The notes beneath the pieces are model-generated. The model saw only the letters and a list, made by a program, of their open reading frames with translations. It ran no database searches and was not told the origin of the DNA. A stretch of DNA of 64,000 nt from Takakia lepidozioides (lineage: Eukaryota > Streptophyta > Takakiopsida > Takakiales > Takakiaceae), in assembly GCA_030704615.1 (NCBI GenBank), contig CM060733.1:13144001-13208000 (forward strand). The letters are read 5' to 3'. Position 1 is the stretch's first letter. The number at the start of each line of letters is the position of its first letter. A program made the translations under genes and the position numbers. Shown one piece after another: positions 1 to 12,049 of this stretch.

Positions 1-633
1 CTGGGAAAGGGTCAGCTATTTTTACAAAGGAGTTATCGAGGATAAAGTAAAGTAAAGTTTGTTTAACATCCAGTGAATCTACAGGGCCCACTGTTCAACA
101 CACTGTCGTGCACCTAAGCATTGTGCCACAACATACATTGTTGTTCAACCATTCTCCCTAGCATATAATCCTAGAAAGCTATGCCACAATCGCCCCCCTA
201 GCTGGTGATTAGCTCCCTCTAACACCGGATAGTTTGCAAGTATCCACCCCAATAAGATCATCGCTTGGTCTTCCATTGCACAAGTCCCAGTATCTGAAGT
301 CGATAGATCAAGAGGCCGTGTGCAAAAGTAGCCCCATCGTTAGTCGTCTTCCTACAATCCATGATCTTCAGTCGAATGTCTATGGCAGTGAATCCCCACT
401 AACAAGACCTTGGATCATTTGTCAACCTCACCATTGTCATGCTCACTACCTTTGTCCAAGACAGCGTGGACACAACTATTCGCCGATAGGAACCTCCTCA
501 AGTAGCGGTGTCAAACATCCCATGTGTCATCTCTTGGAGCATTTGTCACACACCAACATGGTTGTGGCACCCCCAGCATGCCCATATAACATGCAACGCA
601 ACCCTGTAGGTACCACTGCAAGATTGGGATTTA
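1..633. other. No recognisable gene
   Basis: An open frame of about 140 codons (234-656, plus) shows no recognisable domain, and it runs into the left end of the transposon that starts at 645. I see no splice-supported gene here. It is probably flanking repeat sequence. Confidence 0.5.
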
Positions 634-644
634 TCATCTCATCC
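634..644. repeat. Target-site duplication, left of El1
   Basis: The 11-bp sequence TCATCTCATCC lies immediately before the left terminus of El1 and recurs exactly at 2846-2856, just after the right terminus. Direct repeats of this kind are the footprint of transposase-mediated insertion. MULE-type elements usually give 8-11 bp. Confidence 0.85.
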
Positions 645-654
645 GGGGATTGCT

Positions 655-725
655 AAACCGTGAGCAGAATCTGTGAGCAGAAAATTCCGTGAGCAGAATT
701 CTGCTCACGCTTCTCGATGTGCTCA
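655..725 (+). repeat. El1 left subterminal repeats
   Basis: Three direct copies of a GTGAGCAGA motif are followed by an inverted copy (TCTGCTCAC), giving a local palindrome near 690-710. Clustered subterminal motifs are common transposase binding sites. The right end of El1 (2778-2836) has the same motif three times in inverted orientation. Confidence 0.75.
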
Positions 726-1266
726 CTTATAACCGCGGACACCTATTCAGCTTAGAGGACCTATTACTGCGGGTAGTGTCCAGTATAACATGCATATCAA
801 TTCATCGTTATGGATGAATGACGGATGAATGATGGATGAATGGGCGATGAATATATGTTGGACGAATGGCACATGGATGAATGTAGTTTGTGGTTGAATG
901 CAAAATTAAAAAGCATTTTTGAGTAGTGGTTGTCAAATCCCCCGAGCTCCAGAATGAACCTCTGCCAACTATAGAGGGTTGTGGTTGTCCTTTCATCAGG
1001 TATCCTAAGTCGAGAGATATGCTGACACCCAATTGCAAAGAAGGTGGAGAGGCCATTTGGTGCTTTAATATAAATCATTTGAAAACAGCCGATTCATTCC
1101 GACGAAAATATCCACTGCTACGGAGTCCAAAACGAAGGAAGAACTGTCTATGAAGACACTAGCCTTGCTCTGCACAAAATCCTCTTTATCGTAAAGCACA
1201 GGAGAGGGAGAAGAGAATAGACTAAATTTGCAAGCTGCAGCCTCCGCATAACATGACATCTATAAC

Positions 1267-2437
1267 GTCTTCTGGTGTGTTATTTGGAATGGCATCTACA
1301 AATTGTTGGGACCACATAACTTATAATTTGTTGTCATGTCCTTCTTCCATGTGACCAAAAATCCATGCTGGGTAAACGCCAGGTTTTTTGCTTGCAAAGC
1401 AGGGGTTAGGTTCATTTGCAAGTTTTCCAATTTTAATTTTATTTTTATTTTTCTCCGAATGTGCCAGATTAATGTGTCGTCAACGACACCTTAATCTACC
1501 TTAATCTGACTAGTCTTCTGGTGTGTTATTTGGGATGAATGGCATCTACAAATTGCTTGGACCACATAACTTATGATTCGTTGTCATGTCATTCTTCCAT
1601 GTGACCAGAAATCCATGTTGGGTAAACACTAGGTCTTTTGCTTGCAAAGCAGGGGTTGGGTTCATTTGCAAGTTTTCCAATTTTTATTTTTATTTTATTT
1701 TTTCCCGAATGTGCCAGATTAAGGTGTCGTCAACGACACCTTAATTTGGCTGGTCTTCTGGTGTGTTATTTGGGTGAATGACATCTACAAATTGCTCGGA
1801 CCACATAACTTATGATTCATTGTCATGTCCTTCTTCTATGTGACCAGAAATCCATGCTGGGTAAACGGTCTTTTGCTTGCAAAGCAGGGGTTGGGTTCAT
1901 TTGCAAGTTTTCCAATTTGACACCTTAATCTGGCTGGTCTTTCGGTGTGCTATTTGGGGTGAATGACATCTACAAATTACTCGGCTTATGATTCGTTGTC
2001 ATGTCCTTCTTCCAGGTGACCAAAAATCCATGTTGGATAAATGCCAGGTCTTTTGTTGCAAAGCAAGGGCTGGGTTCATTTGCAAGTATTCAAAAAATAA
2101 TAATAATAATATTTTAATATTTTATTTTCCCCGAATGTGCTAGATTAAGGTGTCGTCAACGACACCTTAATCTGGCTGGTCTTATGGTGTGCTATTTGGG
2201 GTGAATGGCATCTACAAATTGCTTGGCTTATGATTCGTTGTCATGTCCTTCTTCCACGTGACCAGAAATCCATGTTGGGTAAACGCCAGGTCTTTTGTTT
2301 GCAAAGCAAGGGTTGGGTTCATTTGTAAGTTTTCCAAAAAACAAAAAAACAAAAAATAATATTTTTATTATTTTTTGTTTTTTCCCCTCTGAATGTGCCA
2401 GATGAAGGTGGCGTTGACGCCAACTTAATCTGGCTAG
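1267..2437. repeat. Five-unit tandem array with stem-loops inside El1
   Basis: Units start at about 1268, 1513, 1753, 1936 and 2177 with a TCTTCTGGTGTGTTATTTGG-like segment, and their length is 183-260 bp. Each unit ends in an AT-rich tract followed by a stem-loop. The best stems are at 1466-1497, 1716-1748 and 2142-2173: AGATTAAGGTGTCG, loop TCAA, then the complementary arm. A half stem remains near 1917-1930, and a diverged one lies at 2399-2434 (GGCGTTGACGCC core). No coding potential is seen. Confidence 0.85.
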
Positions 2438-2777
2438 TCTTCTGGGCCGGAATTAAGCTTCCGCCAAATTAAATACATTTATTTAAACTCAACAACACAT
2501 GGATTCCTGCGCACATGTTGTTATAGTCATCCATGGTTCATTCATCTGGGCAATTTTTCATCCGACACTCATCCAACGTTCATCCAATGTTAATCCATTC
2601 CCTTTTACGTTCATCATAGATACATTCATCCGACAACTTTTCATCGCACATTCGTGCCACATTGTCGTCATAGAGTCTGTCTGTCTTCGGTCCGATGGAG
2701 AGAAGATTGCGTCATTGCAGTGGAGTTTGTGTCCACGGCAATAGGCCCAATTGTTCCTTCGTTTTTAGGGTCCGCAT

Positions 2778-2845
2778 CAATAATCTGCTCACGCTTGGGG
2801 GAATCTGCTCACGGATAAGGGAATCTGCTCACGCCTTTGCTGCCC
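2778..2845 (-). repeat. El1 right subterminal repeats
   Basis: Three spaced AATCTGCTCACG motifs form the inverted counterpart of the left end of El1. The last is followed by the terminal CTTTGCTGCCC and then the duplicated target site. Confidence 0.75.
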
Positions 2846-2856
2846 TCATCTCATCC
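2846..2856. repeat. Target-site duplication, right of El1
   Basis: An exact copy of TCATCTCATCC, matching 634-644. Confidence 0.85.
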
Positions 2857-3035
2857 ACATGTAGAAGGTGACATGACACACAATTGCACACATGGTCCTT
2901 CCACACCATGTCATCTCGACCCTCAAAAATCAATACTCTTGAAGGCAACACTTCCCTGACCCTTAGAATCACGCATCATGTCTGTGACAGCCAAGATCGT
3001 AGGCGCTGTCTGTTGCAGATATACATAGTCCCCGG
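2850..3035 (+). repeat. Dispersed repeat, copy also at the window end
   Basis: From ATCCACATGTAGAAGGTGAC to TGTCTGTTGCAGA, this stretch is repeated with scattered changes at 63836-64000 in the same orientation. It directly abuts El1, so El1 landed in or beside a member of this family. It may be the border of a retroelement, because an LTR-like sequence follows. Confidence 0.7.
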
Positions 3036-3790
3036 GGTGAAAACGAGAACATGACTGAACACAACAAGAGATCAGACTAGAAGTACAAGACTAGACAAGA
3101 AGTCAAAGTCGGCGCAGCCGAATGCATGATGGGTAAACAAGAATTAAGATGATCTTTATAACAATGGACAAGAGTACAAGAGACTGAAACTCGACTTGAA
3201 TACTGGAATGCTGGAAACTGGAGTAGAGTGCCAGATACTGGAAACTGGGCTAGAGTACTGGAAGTTGAACTGGGTACTGGAACTGGGAACAAGAGTAGAT
3301 TGAACTTGTGTTGGCGAGACTTATGAGTGTCCAGTCTCGCCTCTATATATAATAGCTACTATGAAGTTCCCTAAGAAGCTTCCCCAATGCAGGTTTCTTG
3401 ATGGAGAAGTTTCTTCCAAATGAAGCTTCATGAGCAGTTTCCCAAGTTACTCTCAGTAATTTGGTAAACTCCCGATCACTAACTTATGATAAATCATGGT
3501 AATTTTTGGTAACATAATAACTTGATAACTTCTGGTATTTATTCCTGGTAAGTTCCCCTGGGCTATGTCCGTGATAGATATCCCCCTCTACGCAGTTCCT
3601 TAAACTTGTGCGGGCTCCGAAAATGTATGCAAGCTGTGGTAGAATGGTCGGATGATTCAATGCTTGCCGCTTCAGAATGTTCGCAGGAGCATTCGAATCT
3701 TGAATCTGGTTTGGAGTGGCGATCCTTCGTACCAGGGAGTCTAAATCCATCGCAAGAGATAGACTAGGCTTATGGACATGGTAGACCAAT
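2985..3790 (+). other. Possible solo LTR or promoter-bearing retroelement remnant
   Basis: The stretch begins with TGTGACA. It contains short repeated ACTGGAA-type motifs at 3190-3290 and a TATA-like CTCTATATATAATAG at about 3343-3357. It has no long ORF. A promoter-like centre without coding sequence fits an LTR, but no matching second LTR or target-site duplication was identified, so this is tentative. Confidence 0.3.
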
Positions 3791-3799
3791 ACATGATAA

Positions 3800-5090
3800 T
3801 TTGAGCAGCTTGCAAACTCCTCAACCGACTCTTCAGTTCTGCCTCCTCAAATTGAAGGGCACCCCACCGGTCCATCCTATTTTGGACCGAGATATGTTTC
3901 CTCCGGATCATCATCCATATTTAATAGTTGCTTCCAGTCTGACGTGTCGGTTGGTTCCCACTACAAGTCCTCAGATTGAGCAGGAGTCGCATAGAAGTAG
4001 CACCTACACATATTTTCAGGTTGTTTCGGATCCGGAGGTGGTGGTTGTTAATAAATCAACGTACATAAGTAGTGTGCTGATGATGTGAATTGAGACGTGT
4101 TGAAGCCCATATTTTATGTTAGCGTCTCTAATGTGAACAATTAAGTGATACCCGTCATCAAACATGAAGAATGTCTCTCCAAACATATATAAATATATCA
4201 TATATATACCATCGCCGTATGACTCAAATTGATTGCTTTGGTGAATATTGATTACCCTGATATACCCGCCGGGTATATCACGGTATATTGATATATATAT
4301 ATCATGGTGTGGCAAGTTTAGGTACCCGGATGTAAACCCTTATATTAGGGTATATGTTCATGATATACCCTTATCCTTATATTTACCCTTCATCAAGATG
4401 TCCAATATACCAGTGTTGTACTGGTATGTGCAAGTAGGTTGGGGTATGTGCACTGGTATGAGTAAGGGTATTGTAGAACATACTAGTTGGGTATGTCTTG
4501 GGGCATAAAACCCGGCTATACCACGGACCCGGGTTTTGAACACTGGATCTACCCCTCTACCTACCATACCAATCTAAGTATGAACTACTTTGCAGATGCT
4601 CCCCCCATATGTCATTTGAGTTTTTGCCATACCCATGCCTGGAACCAAGGTATCTCAAAATTGAAAATACCCATACCCAACCTATAACCCACCCTGGCCG
4701 GTCCTAATACCCCGGGCCCTACCAGTTGGACCCAAGAGCCAAGTTGGACCTATCAGTACCAGTCTGGTATGTCAAAATGGACATACCAGTACAACATTGC
4801 AATACACCCTTACGGCCATTGGAAATAATTTATCCGTCATTACACCACCAAACCACTAGGGATAGATAGCGGTGTCAATATACCCTACTTTTCTAAAGGG
4901 CATATGTAAACTTCTAGGGTTTCGCCGCATGATAGCTGCCTTGGACCATTTACTTGCAAGGTATCTCGTTCTAATACCATCTAGAAGGTAGGTATAAGTA
5001 ACAGCAGGTAGGTCGTAAATCATATAATCGCATTGGTCCTGTGTTGTCCCATATCAATTGCCCGTAGTCTAAGTTAGACATCGCGCATGA
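3800..5090. other. Intergenic, rich in GGTATA/TACCAGT motifs
   Basis: No gene is recognised. From about 4240 to 4800 the sequence is dominated by GGTATATC, GGGTATA, ATACCAGT and CCCGGG-like words, many mutually complementary, for example GATATACCCGCCGGGTATATC at about 4258-4279. A similar run of GATACC, TATACCAGT and CACTGGTATTAC occurs at 57040-57105, so this is probably a dispersed repeat. Confidence 0.5.
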
Positions 5091-5189
5091 TACTTAAGCA
5101 GATGGGGTCTACGGGAGGTGGTCAGGGTGGTGAAGGCAAGGTGGTGAAGGCCTGTAGTAGGGCTCCGTATGTATACGGAGCCACGCTAC

Positions 5190-5610
5190 CGTGTCATAGC
5201 CGGCCTCCTCAGGGCCAATCAAAAGGCGGCTATGCGGCGAGCAGCTCTCGACTGCTACTTAGGAGGTAGTTCACAATCTCTGAAGCTAGGTAGTTCGCAA
5301 CTCCAGGCAGTAGGTCACAAAATACAAAAAAAACTCATAGCAGACCTCCCCCACTCAAAACGTGCCACGTCGGTAGAGAATATTATAAAGGTTACGCTAT
5401 AGTGATAGCAGGCCTCCTCATAGCCCACTCAAAGAGCGCCACGTCTGCAGAAAAAATATTGTGAAGGTCACAAAATATGGATAGTAGTAATAGTGGACCT
5501 CCTTGAAACCACTCAAAACGCACCACGTGGGCAGGTAGGTAGCAAACGATCATGAAGGTTAGAGAAAATCGCATACCTTCTCCAGGCCAGTAGAATCGTG
5601 CCACATCATC
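5190..5610 (+). repeat. Tandem repeat, three to five diverged units
   Basis: A unit of about 65-100 bp recurs. It combines a GCAGGCCTCCTC-like start, an ACTCAAAACG-like core, GCCACGTC, and an AATATT...AAGGT end. The clearest units are near 5337, 5406 and 5499, with partial ones near 5196 and 5583. Small ORFs over it are shadows of the repeat. Confidence 0.65.
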
Positions 5611-6109
5611 AAGATGCTCATGTCAGTGCATTACGGGTACTGCAGGGGAATTCCAATGGATGACATCCGGGAATTGGGCGACGTAGGTTGCGTAGGAGGG
5701 GAAGACACGGATAAGAAATTAGAAGCTCCTGGGAGAGACAGCCCCCTTGACTTGCCACTCTATTCACCGTTGCTACACTTTTTCACTACATACTCTGGGT
5801 TATCAAGTAAGTGCCCTACGTGTCATTGAAGCATTGGAGAGTGATTAGTGTTGTCATCAAATCATTAGATTCTAGAAAGGTGGATGCAAGATGATTGGTG
5901 CAATAGATAAAATGCTCCCAATAATGTGGCCCAGACTAAGTAGAACAAGCCTAAAATGGCGATGGGCTCTCTTGCTTTGGCAAAACATAAGAGGAGGTGA
6001 GAGTAAGGGGCATGACGTAGCACAACGCACCAATTGCTGGCTTGACACGGTGTAAGGTCCATTGACCACATTTTCTCCATTGACTTCAACATGATGCAAA
6101 GTCTCTCTT

Positions 6110-6405
6110 TACAAGAGAGCCAATAAAGAGGGCGCACATTAGAAAAGGCCCGGGAGTTTAATGTGACTCGGTCCTGCCTGCGTGGCACCCCCCGCCACCC
6201 CAGCCGACCCCCTTCCCCGGCTCCTGCACGGCTCGCGGTCGTTGCGCCCCGGAGCCAGCCCAACCCTCCTCCCCCCCCCCCCGCCCGCCGGCCGTCACCA
6301 CACCACAAGAACTCTGTGGCACATGACACCTGTCACCACAACCCAACATCACACGCGGGACATATCGTGAGTCGAAAACATGGATCCATACATGGCAGAT
6401 GACAC
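6110..6405 (+). repeat. Dispersed C-rich repeat; inverted copy at 35690-36010
   Basis: The block runs from the GCGCACATTAGAAAAGGCCC segment through a long C-run to TGGCACATGACACCTGTCAC and ends near GGGACATATCG. It matches the reverse complement of 35690-36010 with many substitutions. The proline- and arginine-rich ORFs across it follow from base composition and are not believable genes. Confidence 0.75.
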
Positions 6406-6697
6406 ATACATGATGGTCACGAAAGTGACATGATGACCATCACGAAAGTCACATGATGACCATAGGCGTGAAGCCCTCATATATGCATGTATACACAAGG
6501 TTGTACATGTTCAAATTTCAAAATTCAAATTTGAAATTTAGTATTATTTTATGGATTGGGTCTACTTCTAGGATTTAGGATGGATGTATGTAGATACGGA
6601 TGGATGAGACCAGGAAGTATGTGTAATGAGAGGCAACCTCCAATCGTCACCTTCCTTTCATGGTCCTCTCAAACTGTTCTGACCACGAAAGCACAAC

Positions 6698-9110
6698 GTG
6701 CAGCCAGTACCAGCCGTGCCTCAGGTCCCTGAATTGCGCCACGATATGTCTGTTGCCGAGAATGAAGAAAACATTGCATCCCATCTTGTTTTGCTGCTTC
6801 GAAACCAAGTTCAAATGCCCAGTGTAGGTGCTTTTAACCATCATGTACTGCAGTGGCGTTTCCAATGGCGTGGCAAGCCTCATGGCCAAAACTCTGCCGA
6901 AGTCGCCTACATTCCCTGGAATCGAGTTGCTGATTTCATTACAAGGGAGTCTTCCCGTTCAGATGGCCCATGCACTTTCAGCAGGCATCAGCAAAGATGC
7001 CATCCGGAGGGGTCTCTCTTAGCTCCTCGCAGCAATAGTGCCAGGACTACAACAAGGTACATTGGGCTGCAGGTCATGTGTTGCAAGGGCTACTGAATGA
7101 TTTCCATGAATGTCCGAGTGCCTAAATCCCCTTGGTGTCATAGTAACGGATTATTTTTTTGTTATTGTAGGTATCACTGCTCATATGGTCCACAGGACAG
7201 AACTAGTTCCTTCTTGGAGGTTACCCCTACAATGGCACACAAGAAACGCTGAGTGAAGCCTGCAAAGAAGAAGGGGAGGAAGCCAAGAGCCACGGCCGCT
7301 TCCACTGAAGCAAAGCCAAAACAAATGAGGACCACACAAACAAAATCGGGGGAAGGTATCAAGAGGGAATGCATGTGCAGGTTTGTAGTGAAGCAATGCT
7401 ATGTGGACCCTGATATTGCAGAGCTGGTCTATTATGAAAAGAGACATGTGAATGGGGCTGGACAGGTCTGCCATGGACCTACGCATCAAGTAGGTCGCGC
7501 TTCATTAGCTCCCCACCTGAGCGATGAGATGAAATCATGGGTATTACACAACCTCCGTCTCGGACTAAGCATCAACAAGATAATGGCCAAGCACACGCAG
7601 AGGGTGAGGGAAATCATGGATGGGGGGTTTGAGGTTACTCGTGACACCTTCCTTCTTTCAAATGACATCCAAAATATTGCCAACAAGTGCGATGAAGAAA
7701 CATTCAAAAAGCACTCCAATGATGCACAAAATGTCCGAATGTGGGTGCATGAAAACGCAGAAAGCGTTTACTACTACCAGGAAGAGTCTAATCACCCTGC
7801 TTGGACGTTGAATGACAGAAAACTCGACCTTCCATTTGTGCTTGGCATACAAACTGATTGGCAGAGAAAACAGATGCTCAAACACGGCCATCGTCGCACA
7901 GTTGCTTGTGATGCAACCTTTGGAACGAATGAAAAGAAGGTTCGTCAGATTGTTAACCCGAATTTCTTGAAAGCATGACAAATTACGTTCTTCGTGTGAA
8001 GTACTCTGTTTTGCAACCATTTCCTCTCAAGTCACTTCAGTTACACATGATTGTTGTTGCAGTACCCGTTATATACCATGATGGTATTTGACGACTGGCT
8101 GAATGGTATTCCAGTGGCTTACATTATCACTGCAAGGTGCAAAACCATCGATCTAACGCCTTGGATGGAGGCACTAAACAAACAAATGACAAGTCGGCAA
8201 GTAGACTGGCGTCCCAATGCATTTATTGTGGATGACGCTGATGCTGAAATTGCTGCCATCAGGTACGTCCATGAATTCAGGCAATATGCCTACCATGATG
8301 TCTTGGTTACACATGAATTTCAGTTTACCTACCTGATAAGAGAACAGATCTGTTTGGGGGGATTGTGTTGTTTTCTTGTGCTTGTGGCATGTTCGCCGAG
8401 CCTGGCAGAAGAATGTAGTTGCAAAGGTGAAAGACCCAGTATTGCAAGCGGCTATCTTACAAGACCTGGCACAGATCATGTATGATAGAAAGGAGACCTC
8501 TGGGGATGCAGGTGAAGCATGGGCCGTATTCAAAATTCTGGACCTGCGGGAGAAGTACCCTTCTGAGACAGAATTCTGCACCTACATGGAGACAAAGTGG
8601 CTTCCAAAAGCCAAAATGTGGATGAAAGGATCCCGCAATATACCTCATGCCTCTCAAGACACTAATGCTGCCATAGAAGCATACCACGGGAACTTGAAAG
8701 CGCAATTGAAGAGCACCAAAAGCGTCCTCGGTAGTAGGCGGGTGGATTGGCTCATCTCTACAGGTGATGTGGTAACCCATTACTGGTACATGTCACATGC
8801 AAAGGCATATGGGTTCATCCGAAACAAGCGGCAGGAGGGATTTGTTTGCACTTCAATCTTGCTTGCCAAGGACATTCCAGATGCCAATGTGCATCTGCCT
8901 CATACACCCGGAGGCATTGCAACAGTTGAATGCCACCGCCATTTGGGTATGACATATACTATCCACAATCCGGATTCTAAATGGGCATGTCATTGGGCCC
9001 CAGAAAGGAAATATGTGCGCACACCAGGTGAAGGTTCTGACGATGTTGCACCCCCAAGTGGAGGATGGGCTGATTGCAAAGTTCTGCGGTTCCCTCATGG
9101 GCACATGTAA
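6698..9110 (+). pseudogene. Mutator-like (MULE) transposase, multi-exon, damaged
   Basis: This is a DDE transposase of the MULE class, an enzyme that cuts and joins transposon ends. The N-terminal part (6698-7060) ends in a YIPWNRVADFIT segment. The next exon (about 7170-7945) has a Cys/His segment (REC.CRF...HVNG..QVCHG) and the first catalytic Asp in CDATFGTN (7910-7912). A GT-AG intron (about 7945-8061) joins TNEKK to YPLYTMMVFDDW. The second Asp is in VDDADAE (8231-8236). CLWHVRRAW follows (about 8378) and the presumed Glu is in NAAIEAYHG (8675-8677). Damage: TGA at about 7250 and a frame change near 8350. No convincing SWIM finger remains at the C-terminus. The family is confident; intactness is not. 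Confidence 0.75.
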
Positions 9111-9119
9111 AGGTGGCCT

Positions 9120-10868
9120 GAACAACTTGATGACTTGCCAAGATGGAGGAGGGTCTTCGGTACCTTGCTGGGGAGCCAGTTATGACTGCTATTGATGATG
9201 GGAATGGAAAATCACTTGCGCGCTACAAAGACTTTTTGGAGAGGCATGGCTACTCGGGAAATTACCCACCCGTGCCCCAAGATTCCAGGACCAGGAAGAG
9301 GTTGTACACCGGCTGAAGGACTTCAGGTAAGCCAGCATATGGAGGTCTCATGGATCCTGTCTTTCTCCTGGTTCTGAACTTTAGGTCTGTCATTTCCATG
9401 GGGTGTATGCTCAGTTAATGGGAAATGAGGCTGGTCTATGCAGGGATAATCTGAAGCAGCCCTTCCGACTGAACATGTCTTCAAATTTGTGTGTGCATGG
9501 AAATGGGATGGTGAACTATGAGGGGGTGGTGAAGTGCTTTGGATTAAATATTGTGGCTAATACATGTGATCTGCAGGAGACGGTGAGGAAGGCCAATGCA
9601 TATTTTCAGCCTGCCAACGAGGACTTGTATGTTGCTTTTCATTGAGGTTTAGGGTTCAGGACACACTCTGAACCGCCTCAGCGGGTTTGAAACCGAGCTC
9701 TGCGTATTGTTGCCTCGAAGAGGCGACTTTCTAGTATTGGAGACCATCGTAACAATAGCATCAGATACAGGGCTCATTCTCTTTCGGTTTGTAGCCTCAT
9801 CAAACTCTTACATGTGAGTTGGGATGTAGTTCAACTTGCTGGGAGTTTGGATCTTTGGTTTGGGTCACTGTAGTTCAGTAGGTATTTTGAATCAGGAGAC
9901 CTTCTTCAAATGCATGGGCTCAAACTCAGTTTCTCCATCATGAGGCAAGCATTTGCAAATGAAGATGGCATTCCAAATTTACACATTTACATGCATCTTT
10001 ATAGTTGAATACCTACTTTGAGTCGCTGGCCATGTACAACTGTTTCATTTGAAGTTGGTATTGTTTCCTTAGCAAAGGACTAGCATTTAGGGTACAAAGA
10101 CATTTTCCAATGCTCTCTGGCGTCCAATACATAAGGTATTGAAGAACGATCACCCATACTTGTCTTCCACATGAAAGGGAGCATGCACAACCGACACGAA
10201 TACAATGCCCATGGAATGTTGTTATTTATATGATTGCAGAGCATAGGTGCAAGGACAGAGCTGCCAGTCATGTTACAGGGAACAACGTGGACACAAGTTT
10301 GTTCGGACCCCAAAATGTCTAAAATGTCAAGACTAAGCTTTCTGTCCATCATAAAATGCAGTTATGTTGCCCCCACTCCAGTGGGTTTAGATAGCAATAA
10401 ATATAATGCCTCTCCAACCACGTTTGTGAACAAAACATCCCACCGAGAATGAGAATATTGACTGTGGCAATGCCAATTCAAAACGACGCATCCCTCAAAA
10501 GCACCCGCCACTTTTTCCTGCCCTACTGTCATGTGGGTGGAGGCTGCCAATCAGAGACATTGCCTCCACTTCATGCATGTGTTGTCCATACATGTGGACC
10601 AATGCGCACCTCAGCGGATGGTGGAATCAGTATCCCTTTGCTCCTCAAGATGCATGTGCCCATCCGAAATCGTGCAGCACATGACTTACCCCCTCCAAAA
10701 GTCATGTTCTCCAGCCTCACCGAACACATACTCTCCCCACACGACACTGCCATTTAGCACTCCCAAACTCGTTGAGTTTCCTCAGATCCCCCATTGCCTC
10801 GTCGCACTCTCCCTCACCCATTTGCTTGGCCTTGCTGCCTCTTTCACTTCCGCCTCTCGCACTTAGCA
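9120..10868. other. No recognisable gene
   Basis: Degenerate sequence continues from the MULE gene to about 9650 and may be its 3' region; short ORFs there lack domains. I see no splice-supported coding sequence from 9650 to 10868. The last 100 bases (pyrimidine-rich, CTCTCTTTCACTTCC-like) directly precede the ATG of the next gene and may be its leader. Confidence 0.4.
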
Positions 10869-11592
10869 ATGTCAGACGCTCAAGAAGGAGTAGGCAACTC
10901 CTGGCTGCAAGAGGAAGCTTTTGTTGATGTCGACACTCACAAGGAGTTGGTAAGAGATATTACTGGCATCGTGGGGACTCGCATCTCTGGATTGGAAGCG
11001 TTGGTGGATTGGTCAAAACCCACAACAGGGGATATCATTCTTACAGCACATATATCTGTAGGTAGAGTAGGCTGGTCTGGCTTTTACGATGACACCAACA
11101 GTGCAGCTGCAAAACAGCCTAAACACCGTTGTACTCAGGTCAAGATTCCTGTGTGCTCCTAACGAAGAGTGGGGGCCACATGCTTTGGGCCTGGACCCTT
11201 CAAAGGAGAACAAGTGTTTTCATATTCTTACCTTGTTTCAATGGGTGGATGAAGGCTGGGACTGCATTAAACTGCTGGACGAACTTCCTTCCCCCATCAT
11301 GCGCAAGCTTCAGAAGAGTTGCAGACCTGAAAGACCTTGGATCAGGGCTGGTGACATTGGCCTAACTATTGAGGATGGAGTGATGCATGTCATGTTTGCT
11401 TCCTTCATGCATTTGCGGAAGAACTCATCCTCGGTGTTTTTGCGTGTCTTGCCACATTGGGGGAGCAATCACTTCCACCACTCAGTCTTCTTCTTTCGGT
11501 GGGATATGCGAGTGTGTGTTTGGAAAAAAAGAATGATTAGGCAAGAGGTTCAGGTGCCTAATTATGAGTGGAATTTCAAAGAGGTTGACTAG
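10869..11592 (+). CDS. Unrecognised protein, probably two exons
   Basis: ATG at 10869 opens MSDAQEGVGNSWLQEEAF. The first exon reads to a plausible donor at about 11057 (TCTGTAGGT). A plausible acceptor lies near 11135 (TACTCAG), after which about 150 codons run to TGA at 11590-11592, ending NYEWNFKEVD. The second part is rich in Trp, Phe and His and has no motif I can name. It is not clearly cytosolic or secreted, and I see no signal peptide. It may be a transposon-derived or lineage-specific gene. The function is unknown and the exact splice pair is inferred. Confidence 0.4.
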
Positions 11593-11599
11593 TCAGTAG

Positions 11600-12049
11600 C
11601 ATCCTGAACCTCTTTCACAGGGGGAGGATAGTTTGCATCTTTTCTACGTTTGTGTGACCCTTCAGGGTGGAATTCTGGAAGCATGTGATGTTTGCTTGAA
11701 CAATGTAAATGCCAAAAACTAGATTGTCACAGCAATCTTTCCATATATTCATGTCCAATGTATACTCCCGGCATTCATGGTTTTTATTTTGCGCACACAT
11801 GGTTTGAAGGTTCTCCCACCTTACTTGCACATGCACGGGTTCATGCACTTGCATATGTTCTGAAGTAGGTGCACAGATGGAGTTGAAAGTGAATGACACT
11901 TGCTGGGAGTTGATGGAATCACTCAGTGTTGGGGTTTTCTCATCAGTGAGCAACCCTATTCAGGACCATACTCCTGACACCTCTGTTCACCAACATTGAA
12001 AATCAGGAGGCTCAGCCTAAAGCCCTGCTTTTCTTGGGGTATACAGCAG
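11600..12049. other. No recognisable gene
   Basis: A minus-strand ORF of 112 codons (11615-11953) has no recognisable domain. Otherwise nothing can be supported here. Confidence 0.4.

Larger units (their letters stand above)
645..2845. mobile_element. El1: 2.2 kb non-autonomous TIR DNA transposon
   Basis: The element starts GGGGATTGCTAAACCGTGAG and its right end, read in reverse complement, starts GGGCAGCAAAGGCGTGAG. Each end carries three copies of CGTGAGCAGAWT. Farther in, both ends have a CCTATTRCYGYGG motif in inverted orientation, and stretches of GATGAATG (left, 810-895) or CATTCATC (right, 2520-2640). An exact 11-bp direct repeat flanks it. There is no transposase-like ORF; the centre is a five-unit tandem array. 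It therefore looks non-autonomous and mobilised in trans. The ends resemble those of the large element at 22434-33753, which could be its autonomous relative. Confidence 0.8.

Noticed and set aside
234-656. ORF of 140 codons as a gene
   Set aside because: No domain, odd composition, and it crosses the left boundary of a transposon.
6158-6402. Several Pro/Arg/Gly-rich ORFs on both strands
   Set aside because: They arise from the C-rich repeat; the same happens in the inverted copy at 35705-36022.
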